This document shows positions 25,898 to 34,656 of a stretch of 64,000 nt of DNA, piece after piece. Positions within the stretch are counted from its first letter, which is position 1. The number at the start of each line of letters is the position of its first letter. This DNA comes from Sphingobacteriales bacterium (GTDB taxonomy: Bacteria > Bacteroidota > Bacteroidia > Chitinophagales > UBA2359): assembly GCA_016718845.1 (NCBI GenBank), contig JADKCK010000032.1:1-64000 (forward strand), read 5' to 3'. A program made the translations under genes and the position numbers. The notes under the pieces were generated by a model, which saw only the letters and a list, made by a program, of their open reading frames with translations, did no database searches and had not been told where the DNA came from.

Positions 25898-26205
25898 CAA
25901 ATTTTTAACCGAAAATTCATACAAATCTAAGCTAATTATTTTGCCAAAAAGATAAATTACCTAAAAAAACGGAATTTTCATTGTTTCATAGCTCTTCTTA
26001 CCTCTTTATTTTACTCATAAATACCTAACTATCAGCATTTTATAAAATCATTTTATTATACTGTTTAACTTTTTGTTTTTTTATTTGTTTGGTAAGGTCA
26101 AAAAAGTGTATTTTGATATGTCGTAAAAAAACAGCACTTTTGCACCACTTTTCTACAACAACTAAAAATTAGCCACTTTATAAAGTTAAATCAATGCACT
26201 TAATA

Positions 26206-26340
26206 CCAAAGTTTGAGCCTGCCCCGCTTAACGCGGAATCGGTTTTTTGTGGGGGTGATGATTGGCATACCCTAATTTGCCAAGTAGGTGGCACCCCCTC
26301 AGCAAAGTACGCGCAACCTACCCATACATCCATATCAAAA
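26206..26340 (+). repeat. Dispersed repeat family, diverged copy A
   Basis: Shares 'TGCCCCGCTTrACGCGGAAT' and a 'GGGGGTGATnATTGGCnTACCCTA' core with the copies at 31388-31584 and 35821-36015. It contains a TGGGGGTG/CACCCCC hairpin. It occupies most of the gap 25868-26373, which otherwise holds nothing recognisable apart from the prs promoter. Confidence 0.6.
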
Positions 26341-26373
26341 CAAAATAACTACAAAAATAAATAACACACTTTT

Positions 26374-28335
26374 ATGAAATTACTACAGCATCTGCTATTA
26401 GCAGCCTGTTTTTGTTTGTTGGGTATTGGCACAAGCCATGCCCAAATTGTCGAAACGCAAAAATACTCGCGCATACGCATTTTCACCGACGAGGCAGGCA
26501 TGCAACGCCTTAACGATTTAGGTATTGCCGCTGACCATGGACAATACCGTCGCGGAGCCTATTTTGAAACCGACTTGTCGGCAACCGAAATTAACAAAGT
26601 ACAACAAGCTGGTTTTACCACCACCATTGTACACGATGATGTAATTAAGTTTTACCAAGAACGTGCCGCCGCCGATTTTGAACGCATGAGTCACGCATCT
26701 GCCCAAAACCCAAACGAGCGCAGCAGCGCCGATTGTAGCAGCAGCGGCGGTTTTGACTATACCGTACCCACCAATTTTAACCTAGGTAGCATGGGCGGCT
26801 TTTTTACCTACAACGAAATGATTGCTCATCTCGACAATATGCGAGCTTTGTTTCCCGACCACATCTCCGAAAAACAAGCTATTGATACTTTTCAAACCCA
26901 CGAAAACCGACCTGTCTATTGGCTAAAAATTTCGGACAACCCCGACACCGACGAAACCGACGAACCCGAAGTATTGATTAATGCCATACATCATGCCCGC
27001 GAACCCGGTGGCTTGTCGCAGTTGATATTTTTTATGTATTACCTGCTCGAAAATTACCACACCAACCCCGAAATACAGTTTTTGCTCGACCACACCGAAA
27101 TGTATATTGTGCCATGTATAAACCCCGATGGCTATATCTACAACCAAACAACTAACCCCAACGGCGGTGGCTTTTGGCGCAAAAACAAACGCGACAACAA
27201 CGGCAATGGCGTATTTAATAGCAATGCCGATGGCGTTGACCTAAACCGCAACTACGGATACGAATGGGCATTTGATGATACTGGCTCGTCGCCCAACCAA
27301 AACAGCGATACCTACCGTGGCGATGCGGCTTTCTCGGAGCCCGAAACGCAAGCAATGAAATGGTTTTGCGAGCAACATCAGTTCGAAATAGCACTAAATT
27401 ACCACACTTATAGCAATTTGCTTATCTATCCGTGGGGTTTTATTGCCTCGTATCTAACCCCCGACTCGTCACTGTTCGAAAACTATGCCCGCGTAATGAC
27501 CAAAGAAAACAACTATACCTACGGCACCGGCGACCAAACAGTAGGCTACCTAGTAAACGGCGACTCCGACGACTGGATGTATGGCGAGCAAACAAGCAAA
27601 AACAAAATTCTTTCGATGACACCCGAAGCAGGCTCGCCCGACGATGGCTTTTGGCCCACACCTTCGCGTATTGTACCATTGTGTAAAGAAAACGTTTGGC
27701 AAAATATGCACCTATTGCGTTTTGTACACAACTACGCCGAACTAACAACCGACCTGCCTACTTTTGTGTCGACACCTGTGGTTGATGTACCATTTGTATT
27801 AAAACGTTTGGGGTTAAAAAACGAAGGTACTTTTACAGTATCTATACAGCCCATTAGTGCCAATATAGCTACCGTAAGCGCACCACTTACATATACCAAC
27901 CTAACCCTACTCGAAGAAGTAACCGCCAATTTATCCTACACATTGTTAACAGGTGCAACTGGTGATATTATTTACGATATAGTAGTAAACAACAACGAAG
28001 GCTTGATATTGACACAACGCGTAATACAACAATATGGCAGTTTAGACAATGTATACCAAAACAACTGCGACAATACCACTAATTTTATAGGCACCTGGGC
28101 AAGCACTACCCAACAATACTATACCGCACCTGCCAGCATCACCGAGTCGCCCGATGGAGAATATTTGGATAATACAGATAGCTTTTTATACCTTAACGAT
28201 ACCATTAACCTAACAAACGCCACCACCGCATTGTTGCATTTTTATGCAAAATGGGACATTGAAGATGGCTACGATTATACCCAACTAACTGCCGTAGATA
28301 TAGCAACAGGCATTTTATACGCCGCTTTGTGGTAA
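26374..28335 (+). CDS. Secreted M14 zinc carboxypeptidase, main part
   Basis: The first 653 codons of a T9SS-exported metallocarboxypeptidase. Signal peptide: residues 1-24 (ends SHAQ). The M14 domain is complete: zinc ligands His207 and Glu210 in 'HHAREPGG', Arg in 'GGGFWRKNKR', 'VDLNRNYGYEW', His344 in 'LNYHTYSN', and catalytic Glu418 in 'SMTPEAGS'. Ig-like or jelly-roll domains follow. The frame ends early at 28333: one extra T in a T4 run (about 28308-28311) shifts it. The natural continuation ('YTPLCGKYTNAGS...') lies in the next frame. Confidence 0.9.
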   Translation: MKLLQHLLLAACFCLLGIGTSHAQIVETQKYSRIRIFTDEAGMQRLNDLGIAADHGQYRRGAYFETDLSATEINKVQQAGFTTTIVHDDVIKFYQERAAADFERMSHASAQNPNERSSADCSSSGGFDYTVPTNFNLGSMGGFFTYNEMIAHLDNMRALFPDHISEKQAIDTFQTHENRPVYWLKISDNPDTDETDEPEVLINAIHHAREPGGLSQLIFFMYYLLENYHTNPEIQFLLDHTEMYIVPCINPDGYIYNQTTNPNGGGFWRKNKRDNNGNGVFNSNADGVDLNRNYGYEWAFDDTGSSPNQNSDTYRGDAAFSEPETQAMKWFCEQHQFEIALNYHTYSNLLIYPWGFIASYLTPDSSLFENYARVMTKENNYTYGTGDQTVGYLVNGDSDDWMYGEQTSKNKILSMTPEAGSPDDGFWPTPSRIVPLCKENVWQNMHLLRFVHNYAELTTDLPTFVSTPVVDVPFVLKRLGLKNEGTFTVSIQPISANIATVSAPLTYTNLTLLEEVTANLSYTLLTGATGDIIYDIVVNNNEGLILTQRVIQQYGSLDNVYQNNCDNTTNFIGTWASTTQQYYTAPASITESPDGEYLDNTDSFLYLNDTINLTNATTALLHFYAKWDIEDGYDYTQLTAVDIATGILYAALW

Positions 28336-28831
28336 ATACACCAATGCAGGCAGCCAATATCAACTACTCGACGAGCCTTTGTACGATGGCACACAAACCA
28401 ATTGGGTGCGCGAAGAGATAGATTTGACCGATTTTTTGGGCAAAAAAATACAGTTGCGTTGGGCTTTTTATAGCGACGGTTTTGTAACAGGCGATGGTTT
28501 TTATTTCGATGATTTAGCCGTTGATGCCAACATACAGTTTGCCACAGCCATTGAGCCAATTAAACCCAACCAAAACGTATTATTAACAGCACCGCAACCT
28601 AACCCCGCCACCGACCGCGTACAAATTGCTTACCATTTACCCGAAAACCTAACCGATGCGGTACTAAAAGTAACAAACGCTGCCGGCTTGGTGGTAATGA
28701 GCCAAAAACTAAAAAACACCGAAGGCAACATTAGCCTCGATACACGCAAATTAACAAAAGGTTTGTATTTGTATCGCATAGAGGCAGCACAAGCCACCTC
28801 TGATACGCAAAAATTGGTGATTGTGCGATAA
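28310..28831 (+). CDS. C-terminal part of the M14 carboxypeptidase with T9SS sorting domain
   Basis: In the frame one base away from the main part, reading 'TPLCGKYTNAGSQYQLLDEPLYDG' and then a jelly-roll half. It ends with a type A T9SS sorting domain ('NPATDRVQIAYHLP..AVLKVTNAAG..LDTRKLTKGLYLYRIE....KLVIVR'). It has no start codon of its own. Together with the main part it makes a protein of about 818 residues. The domain directs secretion and cell-surface attachment by T9SS. Confidence 0.8.
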   Translation, partial: AFYTPLCGKYTNAGSQYQLLDEPLYDGTQTNWVREEIDLTDFLGKKIQLRWAFYSDGFVTGDGFYFDDLAVDANIQFATAIEPIKPNQNVLLTAPQPNPATDRVQIAYHLPENLTDAVLKVTNAAGLVVMSQKLKNTEGNISLDTRKLTKGLYLYRIEAAQATSDTQKLVIVR

Positions 28832-28875
28832 AACAACTCATCAACAATAACAATACGGCAAAACCCGTAAAATGT

Positions 28876-28915
28876 AACGGCTACACAAGCACAATGCTCG
28901 TGTAGCCGTTTTTTT
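28876..28915 (+). terminator. Terminator of the M14 gene
   Basis: AACGGCTACAC pairs with GTGTAGCCGTT around a short loop, then T7. It also separates the gene from the convergent BlaI gene. Confidence 0.9.
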
Positions 28916-28932
28916 AATGCAAATTTACAAAA

Positions 28933-29342
28933 CTATTTTTTGTCTTTCGATTTTTTTTTGTCTTTCGATTTCGGTTCGGTTGTGAGCAAGGTATTAACAA
29001 CCGCTGTGGGTGCAGTAGTAGAGGCAATTGCCATTTTATTTTTTTGCAAAAATTCAATCATTTTTTGTGCCGATTGCTCAAAGTAGTGTTGCAATAAATG
29101 GTCTATTTTTGGTTGATGTAGGTTTCTTTATCCAACAACGGATAATACCTACAGTTACCCCCAAACGACTCGTAAGCAAGCACGCCATTTCGCTCCAATT
29201 TGCGCACCATTGACAATACCGTATTATAGGGCAGATGCTCGTTATTAGGCATTTGGGTTAAAATATCTTTCATAAAACCATTGCCTGTTTTCCACAATAT
29301 TTCTAGTATTTGCTCTTCGCGCTCGTTAAAATAATAAGCCAT
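28933..29342 (-). pseudogene. BlaI/MecI/CopY-family repressor, frameshifted
   Basis: A winged-helix repressor of the BlaI family. The first 79 residues ('NEREEQILEILWKTGNGFMKDILTQMP', 'YNTVLSMVRKLERNGVLAYESFGG', 'YYPLLDKETY') are the DNA-binding part; the frame then stops at 29103. In the next frame the protein goes on 'KIDHLLQHYFEQSAQKMIEFLQKN', the dimerisation part, with a Lys-rich tail to 28933. A missing A in the A5 run at 29107-29111 explains the break, so this may be a read error. No BlaR-type sensor gene is nearby. Two operator-like dyads lie upstream. Confidence 0.75.
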
Positions 29343-29365
29343 AGTAGTGTTATTTAAATGAGCCG

Positions 29366-29431
29366 TAAAGATAGAAACTATTTTTTAGTTTTCTAACTTT
29401 TTTTTCGTTTAGGTCAAACTATTTTTTAGTT
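29366..29431 (-). promoter_or_regulatory. BlaI promoter with two ACTA-n-TAGT dyads
   Basis: The -7 box TATCTTTA (29366-29373, minus) is followed upstream by two dyads of the form AACTA-T5-TAGTT at 29375-29391 and 29417-29431, about 41 bp centre to centre. Such ACTA/TAGT sites fit BlaI-family operators and suggest autoregulation. 'TTTTTTCGTTTAGGT' also occurs twice between 29400 and 29455. Confidence 0.5.
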
Positions 29432-29522
29432 AGGGCATTTTTTTTTCGTTTAGGTATCTTTTTTGGGGTAAAAAACACCTAAATAGCCATTATTTACCCA
29501 ACTATTGCTTGTTTTAAGTGGT

Positions 29523-29930
29523 TTAAACTTCTTTTTCGGTTCTAAAAACGGTACCTTTAAACAAAGCCACTATTTTTTGGTGTTGATTGGTAATGGGTAC
29601 TTCGTAGATACCAAGCCTATTTGATAGGTTTAATTCGCGGGCGGTAGCCGTAAGCACATCGCCCTCTTTAACGGCTGCGGTATGCGAAATGTTGGTTTCG
29701 ATAGATACACTTACCCTGCCGTGCGAGTTAGAAGCAAAAGCAAAAGCACTGTCTGCCAACGAAAACGACGCACCGCCATGCATCACACCAAAACCATTGA
29801 GCATGTCGCGCCTAACCACCATTTGTAGCGTACAAAAACCTTTGCCAATAGCCAACAACTCAACACCCAACCATTGGCTAAAATAGTCGGATTTATACAT
29901 GGTATCAAAAATTTCGTTGGGGGTTTTCAT
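29523..29930 (-). CDS. PaaI-type acyl-CoA thioesterase
   Basis: A 135-residue hotdog-fold protein (start MKTPNEIFDTMYKSD; an upstream ATG would add an unlikely extension). Signature 'LNGFGVMHGGASFSLADSAFAFASNSHG' carries the HGG-x-Asp catalytic loop of PaaI hydroxyphenylacetyl-CoA thioesterases. 'NLSNRLGIYEVPITNQ..KIVALFKGTVFRT' closes the domain. No phenylacetate genes are nearby, so the substrate is open; removal of dead-end acyl-CoA is likely. Confidence 0.88.
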   Translation of the reverse strand: MKTPNEIFDTMYKSDYFSQWLGVELLAIGKGFCTLQMVVRRDMLNGFGVMHGGASFSLADSAFAFASNSHGRVSVSIETNISHTAAVKEGDVLTATARELNLSNRLGIYEVPITNQHQKIVALFKGTVFRTEKEV

Positions 29931-30046
29931 GGGTGATGATAAGTAAATATAGCTTGATGAAAAAGGTATTATTAAAATTTGATTGCCTTTTGGGTACAAA
30001 CAAGGGGTTATTGGTCAAGTTAGCCTAAACGGTTTGTTGTCTATTT

Positions 30047-30595
30047 CTACAAATCCAACAAACCGTCGGGCAAGTCCATTACAATAATTTTGGCATCTTC
30101 GTCTAGTAGTTCCACTATGTCTTCGTGTAGTGGTATCAATACCTCTTTACCTGCATAATCAACAGCGGCTAATTGATGTTGATTGAGGTAAAATACATCG
30201 GTAACAATGCCAATGGTTTTGTCGTCGGTGTCTATTAAGGTGTAGCCTATCAAAAAATCCCAAGTTTGCTCGGTGTATTCTTCTATGTCCAACGAATGAA
30301 AAAAGGTGTCTAACTTATCTTTATCAAAAAATAAGTCGCAAGCTCGCAAACGTTCTGCTTGCTCCTTGGTGTCAACATCTTCTAACTTAATGGTTAGGTT
30401 TTGCTTTGAGTCAAGCTGCGACTGCTGCTGTACAAAGTACGGAAGGGTATTTTTTCCTTCGGAGATGTAGATATGTGGCAATGGATTGACAGACAGATAG
30501 TCTAAAAAAAAGCTTTCGCAAGCTATTTTTATTTCGCCCGATAAACCTTTGGTTTGTACTACTTTGCCTACTTTCTCTAATTTTATATTATTCAT
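30047..30595 (-). CDS. rimM: Ribosome maturation factor RimM
   Basis: A 182-residue 16S rRNA-processing factor that assists assembly of the 30S head. I start at the ATG 30595-30593 (MNNIKLEKVGKVVQTKGLSGEIKIA), which gives the standard beta-barrel N-terminus; the longer frame upstream is not conserved in type. The C-terminal PRC-barrel is visible in 'TEQTWDFLIGYTLIDTD', 'IPLHEDIVELLDEDAKIIVMDLPDGLLDL'. Normally it is in an rpsP-rimM-trmD-rplS operon; here it is divergent from rplS. Confidence 0.92.
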   Translation of the reverse strand: MNNIKLEKVGKVVQTKGLSGEIKIACESFFLDYLSVNPLPHIYISEGKNTLPYFVQQQSQLDSKQNLTIKLEDVDTKEQAERLRACDLFFDKDKLDTFFHSLDIEEYTEQTWDFLIGYTLIDTDDKTIGIVTDVFYLNQHQLAAVDYAGKEVLIPLHEDIVELLDEDAKIIVMDLPDGLLDL

Positions 30596-30654
30596 TGTTG
30601 TTGTTTGATGGCTTTTGGTGGCTAAAAACAGCCTTAAAAAGCCTAATTTGGGTG

Positions 30655-30732
30655 CAAAGATACGTTCTTGTTTTTTTTTGAGCAAAATTTTGGAAAAGTT
30701 TTGCAAAATTAGTTTTTTTTTCCGTACCTTTG
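30655..30732. promoter_or_regulatory. Divergent promoters of rimM and rplS
   Basis: TATCTTTG on the minus strand (30655-30662) serves rimM. TACCTTTG on the plus strand (30725-30732), with TTTG 21 bp upstream at 30700-30703, serves rplS. Confidence 0.6.
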
Positions 30733-30767
30733 CGGTCTATTAGAGAAATTAAAAAAAGGTTAACAAA

Positions 30768-31145
30768 ATGGACTTCATTAAGTACGTTAATGAGCAATTG
30801 CTACCGAAAAAAGAAGTTCCCGCTTTTAGAGCAGGCGACAATATTACGGTATACTACAAAATTGTAGAAGGCGAAGGCAAAGATCTTAAAGAGCGCATCC
30901 AAGCGTTTCGTGGCGATGTGATTCAAATCAAAGGCGGGCCTGCAAATGCAGCCCGTATGATTACTGTTCGTAAAATATCGGGCGGTATTGGTGTTGAGCG
31001 CGTTTTTCCGGCATGCTCGCCAAATATCGATAAAATCGAAGTAAATAAATTTGGTAAAGTGCGTCGCGCACGTTTGTACTATTTGCGCAAACTAAGTGGC
31101 AAAAAAGCACGTATTCCAGAAAGACGTATGCGCAAAGAAGCATAG
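30768..31145 (+). CDS. rplS: 50S ribosomal protein L19
   Basis: A 125-residue protein that sits at the 30S-50S interface. The start MDFIKYVNEQLL leads into 'FRAGDNITVYYKIVEGEGKDLKERIQAFRGDVIQI', 'GGIGVERVFPACSPNIDKIEV' and the basic tail 'RRARLYYLRKLSGKKARIPER', all L19 signatures. Own promoter and terminator, so monocistronic. rpsP and trmD are not in the window. Confidence 0.97.
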   Translation: MDFIKYVNEQLLPKKEVPAFRAGDNITVYYKIVEGEGKDLKERIQAFRGDVIQIKGGPANAARMITVRKISGGIGVERVFPACSPNIDKIEVNKFGKVRRARLYYLRKLSGKKARIPERRMRKEA

Positions 31146-31179
31146 TATTTTTTCTGCAAAATTTATTCCTCGCTTATTC

Positions 31180-31232
31180 AAAAGTGCTACATTGGTCGGT
31201 GTAATCCGTTACAATGGTAGCACTTTTTTAGT
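31180..31232 (+). terminator. Terminator of rplS
   Basis: AAAAGTGCTAC pairs with GTAGCACTTTT, and T6 follows; the 'ATTG/CAAT' pair extends the stem. Confidence 0.8.
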
Positions 31233-31387
31233 TTACCCCACACCATCTACTTGTCGTTTAACGAGCTCCCATCACGGTTGTTAAGCCTGTTGAAGCATCA
31301 CCCCTGCCAAAAACATTTTTTGCGTAAACGGGTATTTTGGCTTTGCTTGACAAGAGCAAACAAAACTTTAACCAAAGTGGGTTTAAC

Positions 31388-31584
31388 TTTGATACAGACA
31401 TGGAAAAGTTCTGATTGGGTGCTTGGCGCTTGCTTTGCTTTGGGGGTGCCTTATGCTGTGCAAATAGGGTAAGCCAATAATCACCCCCAAAAAAGACCGA
31501 TTCCGCGTCAAGCGGGGCAAACGTAAATTGTTTAAACAACAAATGTAAAATAAGAAATTATTACTTACTTAAGTCGGTATTAAA
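31388..31584 (-). repeat. Dispersed repeat family, copy B
   Basis: About 197 bp in inverted orientation to copy C (35821-36015). The ends form an imperfect inverted repeat (TTTGATACAGAC and TTTAATACCGAC). It lies 160 bp after the rplS terminator and fills much of 31233-31666. Spurious frames cross it on both strands. Confidence 0.7.
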
Positions 31585-31666
31585 CTTGTTTGCTTGAAAC
31601 CGCTGTATTATCTATTTTTGCGAGTAAAAATAATCAATAATTTATAACCAATAATCAAATTTGCTT

Positions 31667-32440
31667 ATGCAGTTTTTAAAAGTTACGCCTCAAGCCGAGC
31701 CTAATATTGCACTTATTGAGCTTAACCGTCCCAAAGAACTAAATGCACTAAACCTGCAATTGATGGGCGAATTGCGCGATACCCTTAAGGCATTAGACCA
31801 AGACCCCGAAGTACGGGTTATTATTTTAACGGGTAATGCGCGTGCTTTTGCCGCAGGTGCCGATATTAAAGAAATGGCTGGTAGAACGGCTGTTGATATG
31901 CTTAATATCGACCAGTTTAGTACTTGGGACCAAATCAAAAAAACTAAAAAGCCAATTATTGCGGCGGTGTCGGGTTTTGCATTGGGCGGCGGCTGCGAAC
32001 TTGCCATGACCTGCGACATGATTGTGGCATCGGAGACGGCACAGTTTGGGCAGCCCGAAATAAAAATTGGCACGATGCCCGGTGCAGGTGGTACACAACG
32101 TCTTACGCGCTCGGTGGGCAAACAGTGGGCAATGGAAATGGTGCTCACGGGGCAGTTTATGTCTGCCGAAAAAGCGTATCAGGCAGGTTTGGTTAATAAG
32201 GTGGTGCCTGTTGAGTTGTACCTGTCAGAGGCGTTTAAACTTGCCCGACAAGTGGCTGCCATGTCGCCTATTTCGGTGCAACTTGCCAAAGAATCGGTGC
32301 TGCAAGCCTTTAATTTAACTTTAAATGAAGGTTTGTTGTTCGAACGCAAAAACTTTTACCTCACCTTTGCCTCCGAAGACCAAAAAGAAGGCATGCAAGC
32401 GTTTGTAGAAAAACGCACACCTAATTTTAAGGGGAAATAA
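31667..32440 (+). CDS. Enoyl-CoA hydratase/isomerase family protein
   Basis: A 257-residue crotonase-fold enzyme likely to hydrate short-chain 2-enoyl-CoA. The oxyanion-hole segments are 'FAAGADIKEM' and 'FALGGGCELAM'. Both catalytic Glu residues of mammalian ECHS1 are present: in 'GGGCELA' and in 'FGQPEIKIGTMPGAGGTQRLTR'. The C-terminus is standard. The frame opens at TTG 31661, but the ATG at 31667 is the better start. The next gene on this side is convergent, with a shared terminator. Confidence 0.92.
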   Translation: MQFLKVTPQAEPNIALIELNRPKELNALNLQLMGELRDTLKALDQDPEVRVIILTGNARAFAAGADIKEMAGRTAVDMLNIDQFSTWDQIKKTKKPIIAAVSGFALGGGCELAMTCDMIVASETAQFGQPEIKIGTMPGAGGTQRLTRSVGKQWAMEMVLTGQFMSAEKAYQAGLVNKVVPVELYLSEAFKLARQVAAMSPISVQLAKESVLQAFNLTLNEGLLFERKNFYLTFASEDQKEGMQAFVEKRTPNFKGK

Positions 32441-32477
32441 AGACTGTTGTTTTATTAAATACATTTTTTATAAATAA

Positions 32478-32517
32478 AAAAAACTGCTTACCATCTATTT
32501 GGTAAGCAGTTTTTTTG
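32478..32517. terminator. Bidirectional terminator
   Basis: AAAAACTGCTTACCA pairs with TGGTAAGCAGTTTTT with T/A tracts on both sides, between the convergent hydratase and saccharopine dehydrogenase genes. Confidence 0.9.
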
Positions 32518-32533
32518 TTTTTGAGCGATGCGT

Positions 32534-33889
32534 TTATTCGGCTTCGGTTTCGGTAAAGGTGATGCCGTGTTGAGCAAGCTCGGTAAGTATGGGTTGGTAT
32601 ACTTGTGGCATAATGGGTATTTGCACACCCGACAGATTAACCTGATTGTTGAGCAACATTTTAGCCAATATGCCCATAGGTAAGCCTACGGTGGCTGCAA
32701 TGGCGGTGTGGTTGGGGTCGGTGCCTTTTACTACCATAGTGGCAGTTAACACATGTGGTTTGCCATCGAGTTGGTAATCAAAGCGGTGTAACATTACAAT
32801 CATATCTTTATCGTCGGGGTGTAATTGCCATTTTTGTTCGAGCAAATCGAGTAAAATTTGAGCGGGCGTTAGCGGTTTGCTCATAGGTATTACTTTGTTA
32901 GCAAACAAGCCCAACCATTGTAGTTTTATGATGGTATCATTGTCGGAGTCTATTTCGAGGAAAGAAGCCAATTGCTCTTGGGTAGTTAATTCTTCTTCTT
33001 CTTCGATGTAGGTAGGCGGCAAAAAAGACTCAATTAGTTGGCGATAGGTAAATTTTGCGGCAGGGTCGATATGCAGTTGATTGTCGGTTAAGCCTAATTT
33101 TACAAGGGCGTGCCAAGCGTTGCAAAAACCGCTTCGGCGCAGGGTTCCGCGTACAAAAGTAGGTATGTCCTCAACGCCATATTTGGGTATATAAGGCAAC
33201 GAGTCGCGGTTAGCATAAGCCTCAAACTCGCCGTAGTTTTCAACAAGGTGTGTTTCGGTAACTAAAAATAGGCGGTTATAGGGTATGTATTTGGGTTTGC
33301 CATTTTTTAGATATTGAGCGGTTCCGCCACTACCTGCTAACACAACGTTCATGGGTGCCCAAGTAAATTTGTAGTGCCAAGGGTTGTCGTCGGATTCGGG
33401 GGCAATGAGTGCGCCACAAAACGACCTAAGTGCGGTAATTTTAGCGCCTTTATTGCGCAAGCTATGCAATGTTTGCATTAGGCTCATGTGGTCTATGCCG
33501 GGGTCTAATCCCATTTCGCACATCATCAACAAGCCTTTTTCTTTAAATTGTGCATCTAACTGTTGCTCGCGTGGCGACACATACGAGGGCGTGATGAGGT
33601 GTTTATGGTGTTGTAGACAATCGAGTGCTACTAAGTAATGAAAGTCGGCGGGTAGGATAGAGATAACTAAATCGGCTTTTGATACTAATTGACTGCGCAG
33701 GGTGGCATCGTTTACATCAAAAAATACCGCTTTGCCAGCGGGGTGATTATCAATTTTTTGGGTAGCTAAGGCGGTGTCGTAGTCGCCAAGGGTAAGTGTC
33801 CAGTTATTGGCGGCGGCATTGTCGAGCAGATATTTGATAAGGGCAGTTGCCGATTTGCCCGCTCCTAAAACTAAGATGTTTCTTGTCAT
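32534..33889 (-). CDS. Saccharopine dehydrogenase family protein
   Basis: A 451-residue NAD(P)-linked oxidoreductase. The start at ATG 33889 gives MTRNILVLGAGKSATALIKYLLD with a Rossmann GxGxxA motif. 'DLVISILPADFHYLVALDCLQHHKHLITPSYV' and 'GLDPGIDHMSLMQTLHSLRNKGAKI' are characteristic of saccharopine dehydrogenase/reductases. Its role is probably lysine metabolism. A homospermidine synthase-like role is less likely, because the C-terminal 'DKDMIVMLHRFDYQL' domain fits saccharopine enzymes. Confidence 0.85.
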   Translation of the reverse strand: MTRNILVLGAGKSATALIKYLLDNAAANNWTLTLGDYDTALATQKIDNHPAGKAVFFDVNDATLRSQLVSKADLVISILPADFHYLVALDCLQHHKHLITPSYVSPREQQLDAQFKEKGLLMMCEMGLDPGIDHMSLMQTLHSLRNKGAKITALRSFCGALIAPESDDNPWHYKFTWAPMNVVLAGSGGTAQYLKNGKPKYIPYNRLFLVTETHLVENYGEFEAYANRDSLPYIPKYGVEDIPTFVRGTLRRSGFCNAWHALVKLGLTDNQLHIDPAAKFTYRQLIESFLPPTYIEEEEELTTQEQLASFLEIDSDNDTIIKLQWLGLFANKVIPMSKPLTPAQILLDLLEQKWQLHPDDKDMIVMLHRFDYQLDGKPHVLTATMVVKGTDPNHTAIAATVGLPMGILAKMLLNNQVNLSGVQIPIMPQVYQPILTELAQHGITFTETEAE

Positions 33890-33988
33890 ATTGAAAAATT
33901 TTAGCATTTAACTAAGCAACTAAGGGTTTGTTTTGCTTGGGTGTTGTTAGTTAGTTGCGGCTGTTTGTGTGTGAAGAATGAATTGTTG

Positions 33989-34408
33989 TTAAATATTGTA
34001 AAAATAGCCAAAATTCTTACTTTCTAAGCCTTTACGTAATTTTTGGTCACCTGTCCAAAGTAGCGCATTCAACTCAAGTGCTAATGCCACAAATGCCAAA
34101 TCTTTTTCGTCTATATCTTTGCATAAATCATAGGCTTTTTGGCGATTTTTTACAGATATAAAATTCATGTTTATGAAATTTATATTACTTATAATTGTAT
34201 CAAGAATGATATAGATTTCGCTTTCGTCTATTTTGCTGTATTTGAGTATTTTTTCTTTGTATTTGAAAATCTCAACAAATAAGTAATTCGGAGCATAGAA
34301 AATTATGTCACTTTTCATCAACGTGTCTCGCAGTTTTGACGACGAAACAAGAAGTGATGAAAAAATGATATTCGTATCTATGATTACTTTTGTGTAATTT
34401 TCTGTCAT
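33989..34408 (-). CDS. PIN-domain toxin
   Basis: A 139-residue VapC-type ribonuclease. The four acidic PIN residues are at Asp11 ('VIIDTNII'), Glu46 ('LFVEIFK'), Asp103 ('DEKDLAFVALALE') and Asp121 ('WTGDQKL'). The start overlaps the stop of the 75-residue gene by four bases (ATGA), a translational coupling usual for antitoxin-toxin pairs. The target RNA cannot be told. Confidence 0.88.
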   Translation of the reverse strand: MTENYTKVIIDTNIIFSSLLVSSSKLRDTLMKSDIIFYAPNYLFVEIFKYKEKILKYSKIDESEIYIILDTIISNINFINMNFISVKNRQKAYDLCKDIDEKDLAFVALALELNALLWTGDQKLRKGLESKNFGYFYNI

Positions 34409-34632
34409 TGTATGACATCATTTAAAAAAGCGGCTCTATTTCTTTCCCACCAATTTTCTTGTATCTTTTCGGATAGAGCAAGAATCTCGGTTGAGAAGTT
34501 AGCTTTTTGTAATAAGTTTTCTAGTTCTATTCGTTTGATTAGTTGTAACAACCAATCTTCACTTAGGTTATTTTTGGGAATATGCAATATCCATTCTTGG
34601 GTATTAGACTCAAGGTGAAATGTAGTTTCCAT
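34405..34632 (-). CDS. Putative antitoxin of the PIN toxin
   Basis: A 75-residue acidic, helical protein (METTFHLESNTQEWILHIPKNN...) with no clear DNA-binding motif. Position upstream of and overlapping the PIN gene identifies it as antitoxin. The N-terminus has beta-strand character, and the C-terminal 'ENWWERNRAAFLNDVIQ' could wrap the toxin. Confidence 0.7.
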   Translation of the reverse strand: METTFHLESNTQEWILHIPKNNLSEDWLLQLIKRIELENLLQKANFSTEILALSEKIQENWWERNRAAFLNDVIQ

Positions 34633-34656
34633 TTTGTATGATATTTTAATTTTTAG

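Noticed and set aside
31251..31542. Small frames on both strands after rplS
   Set aside because: They lie within repeat copy B and have no homologue by eye.
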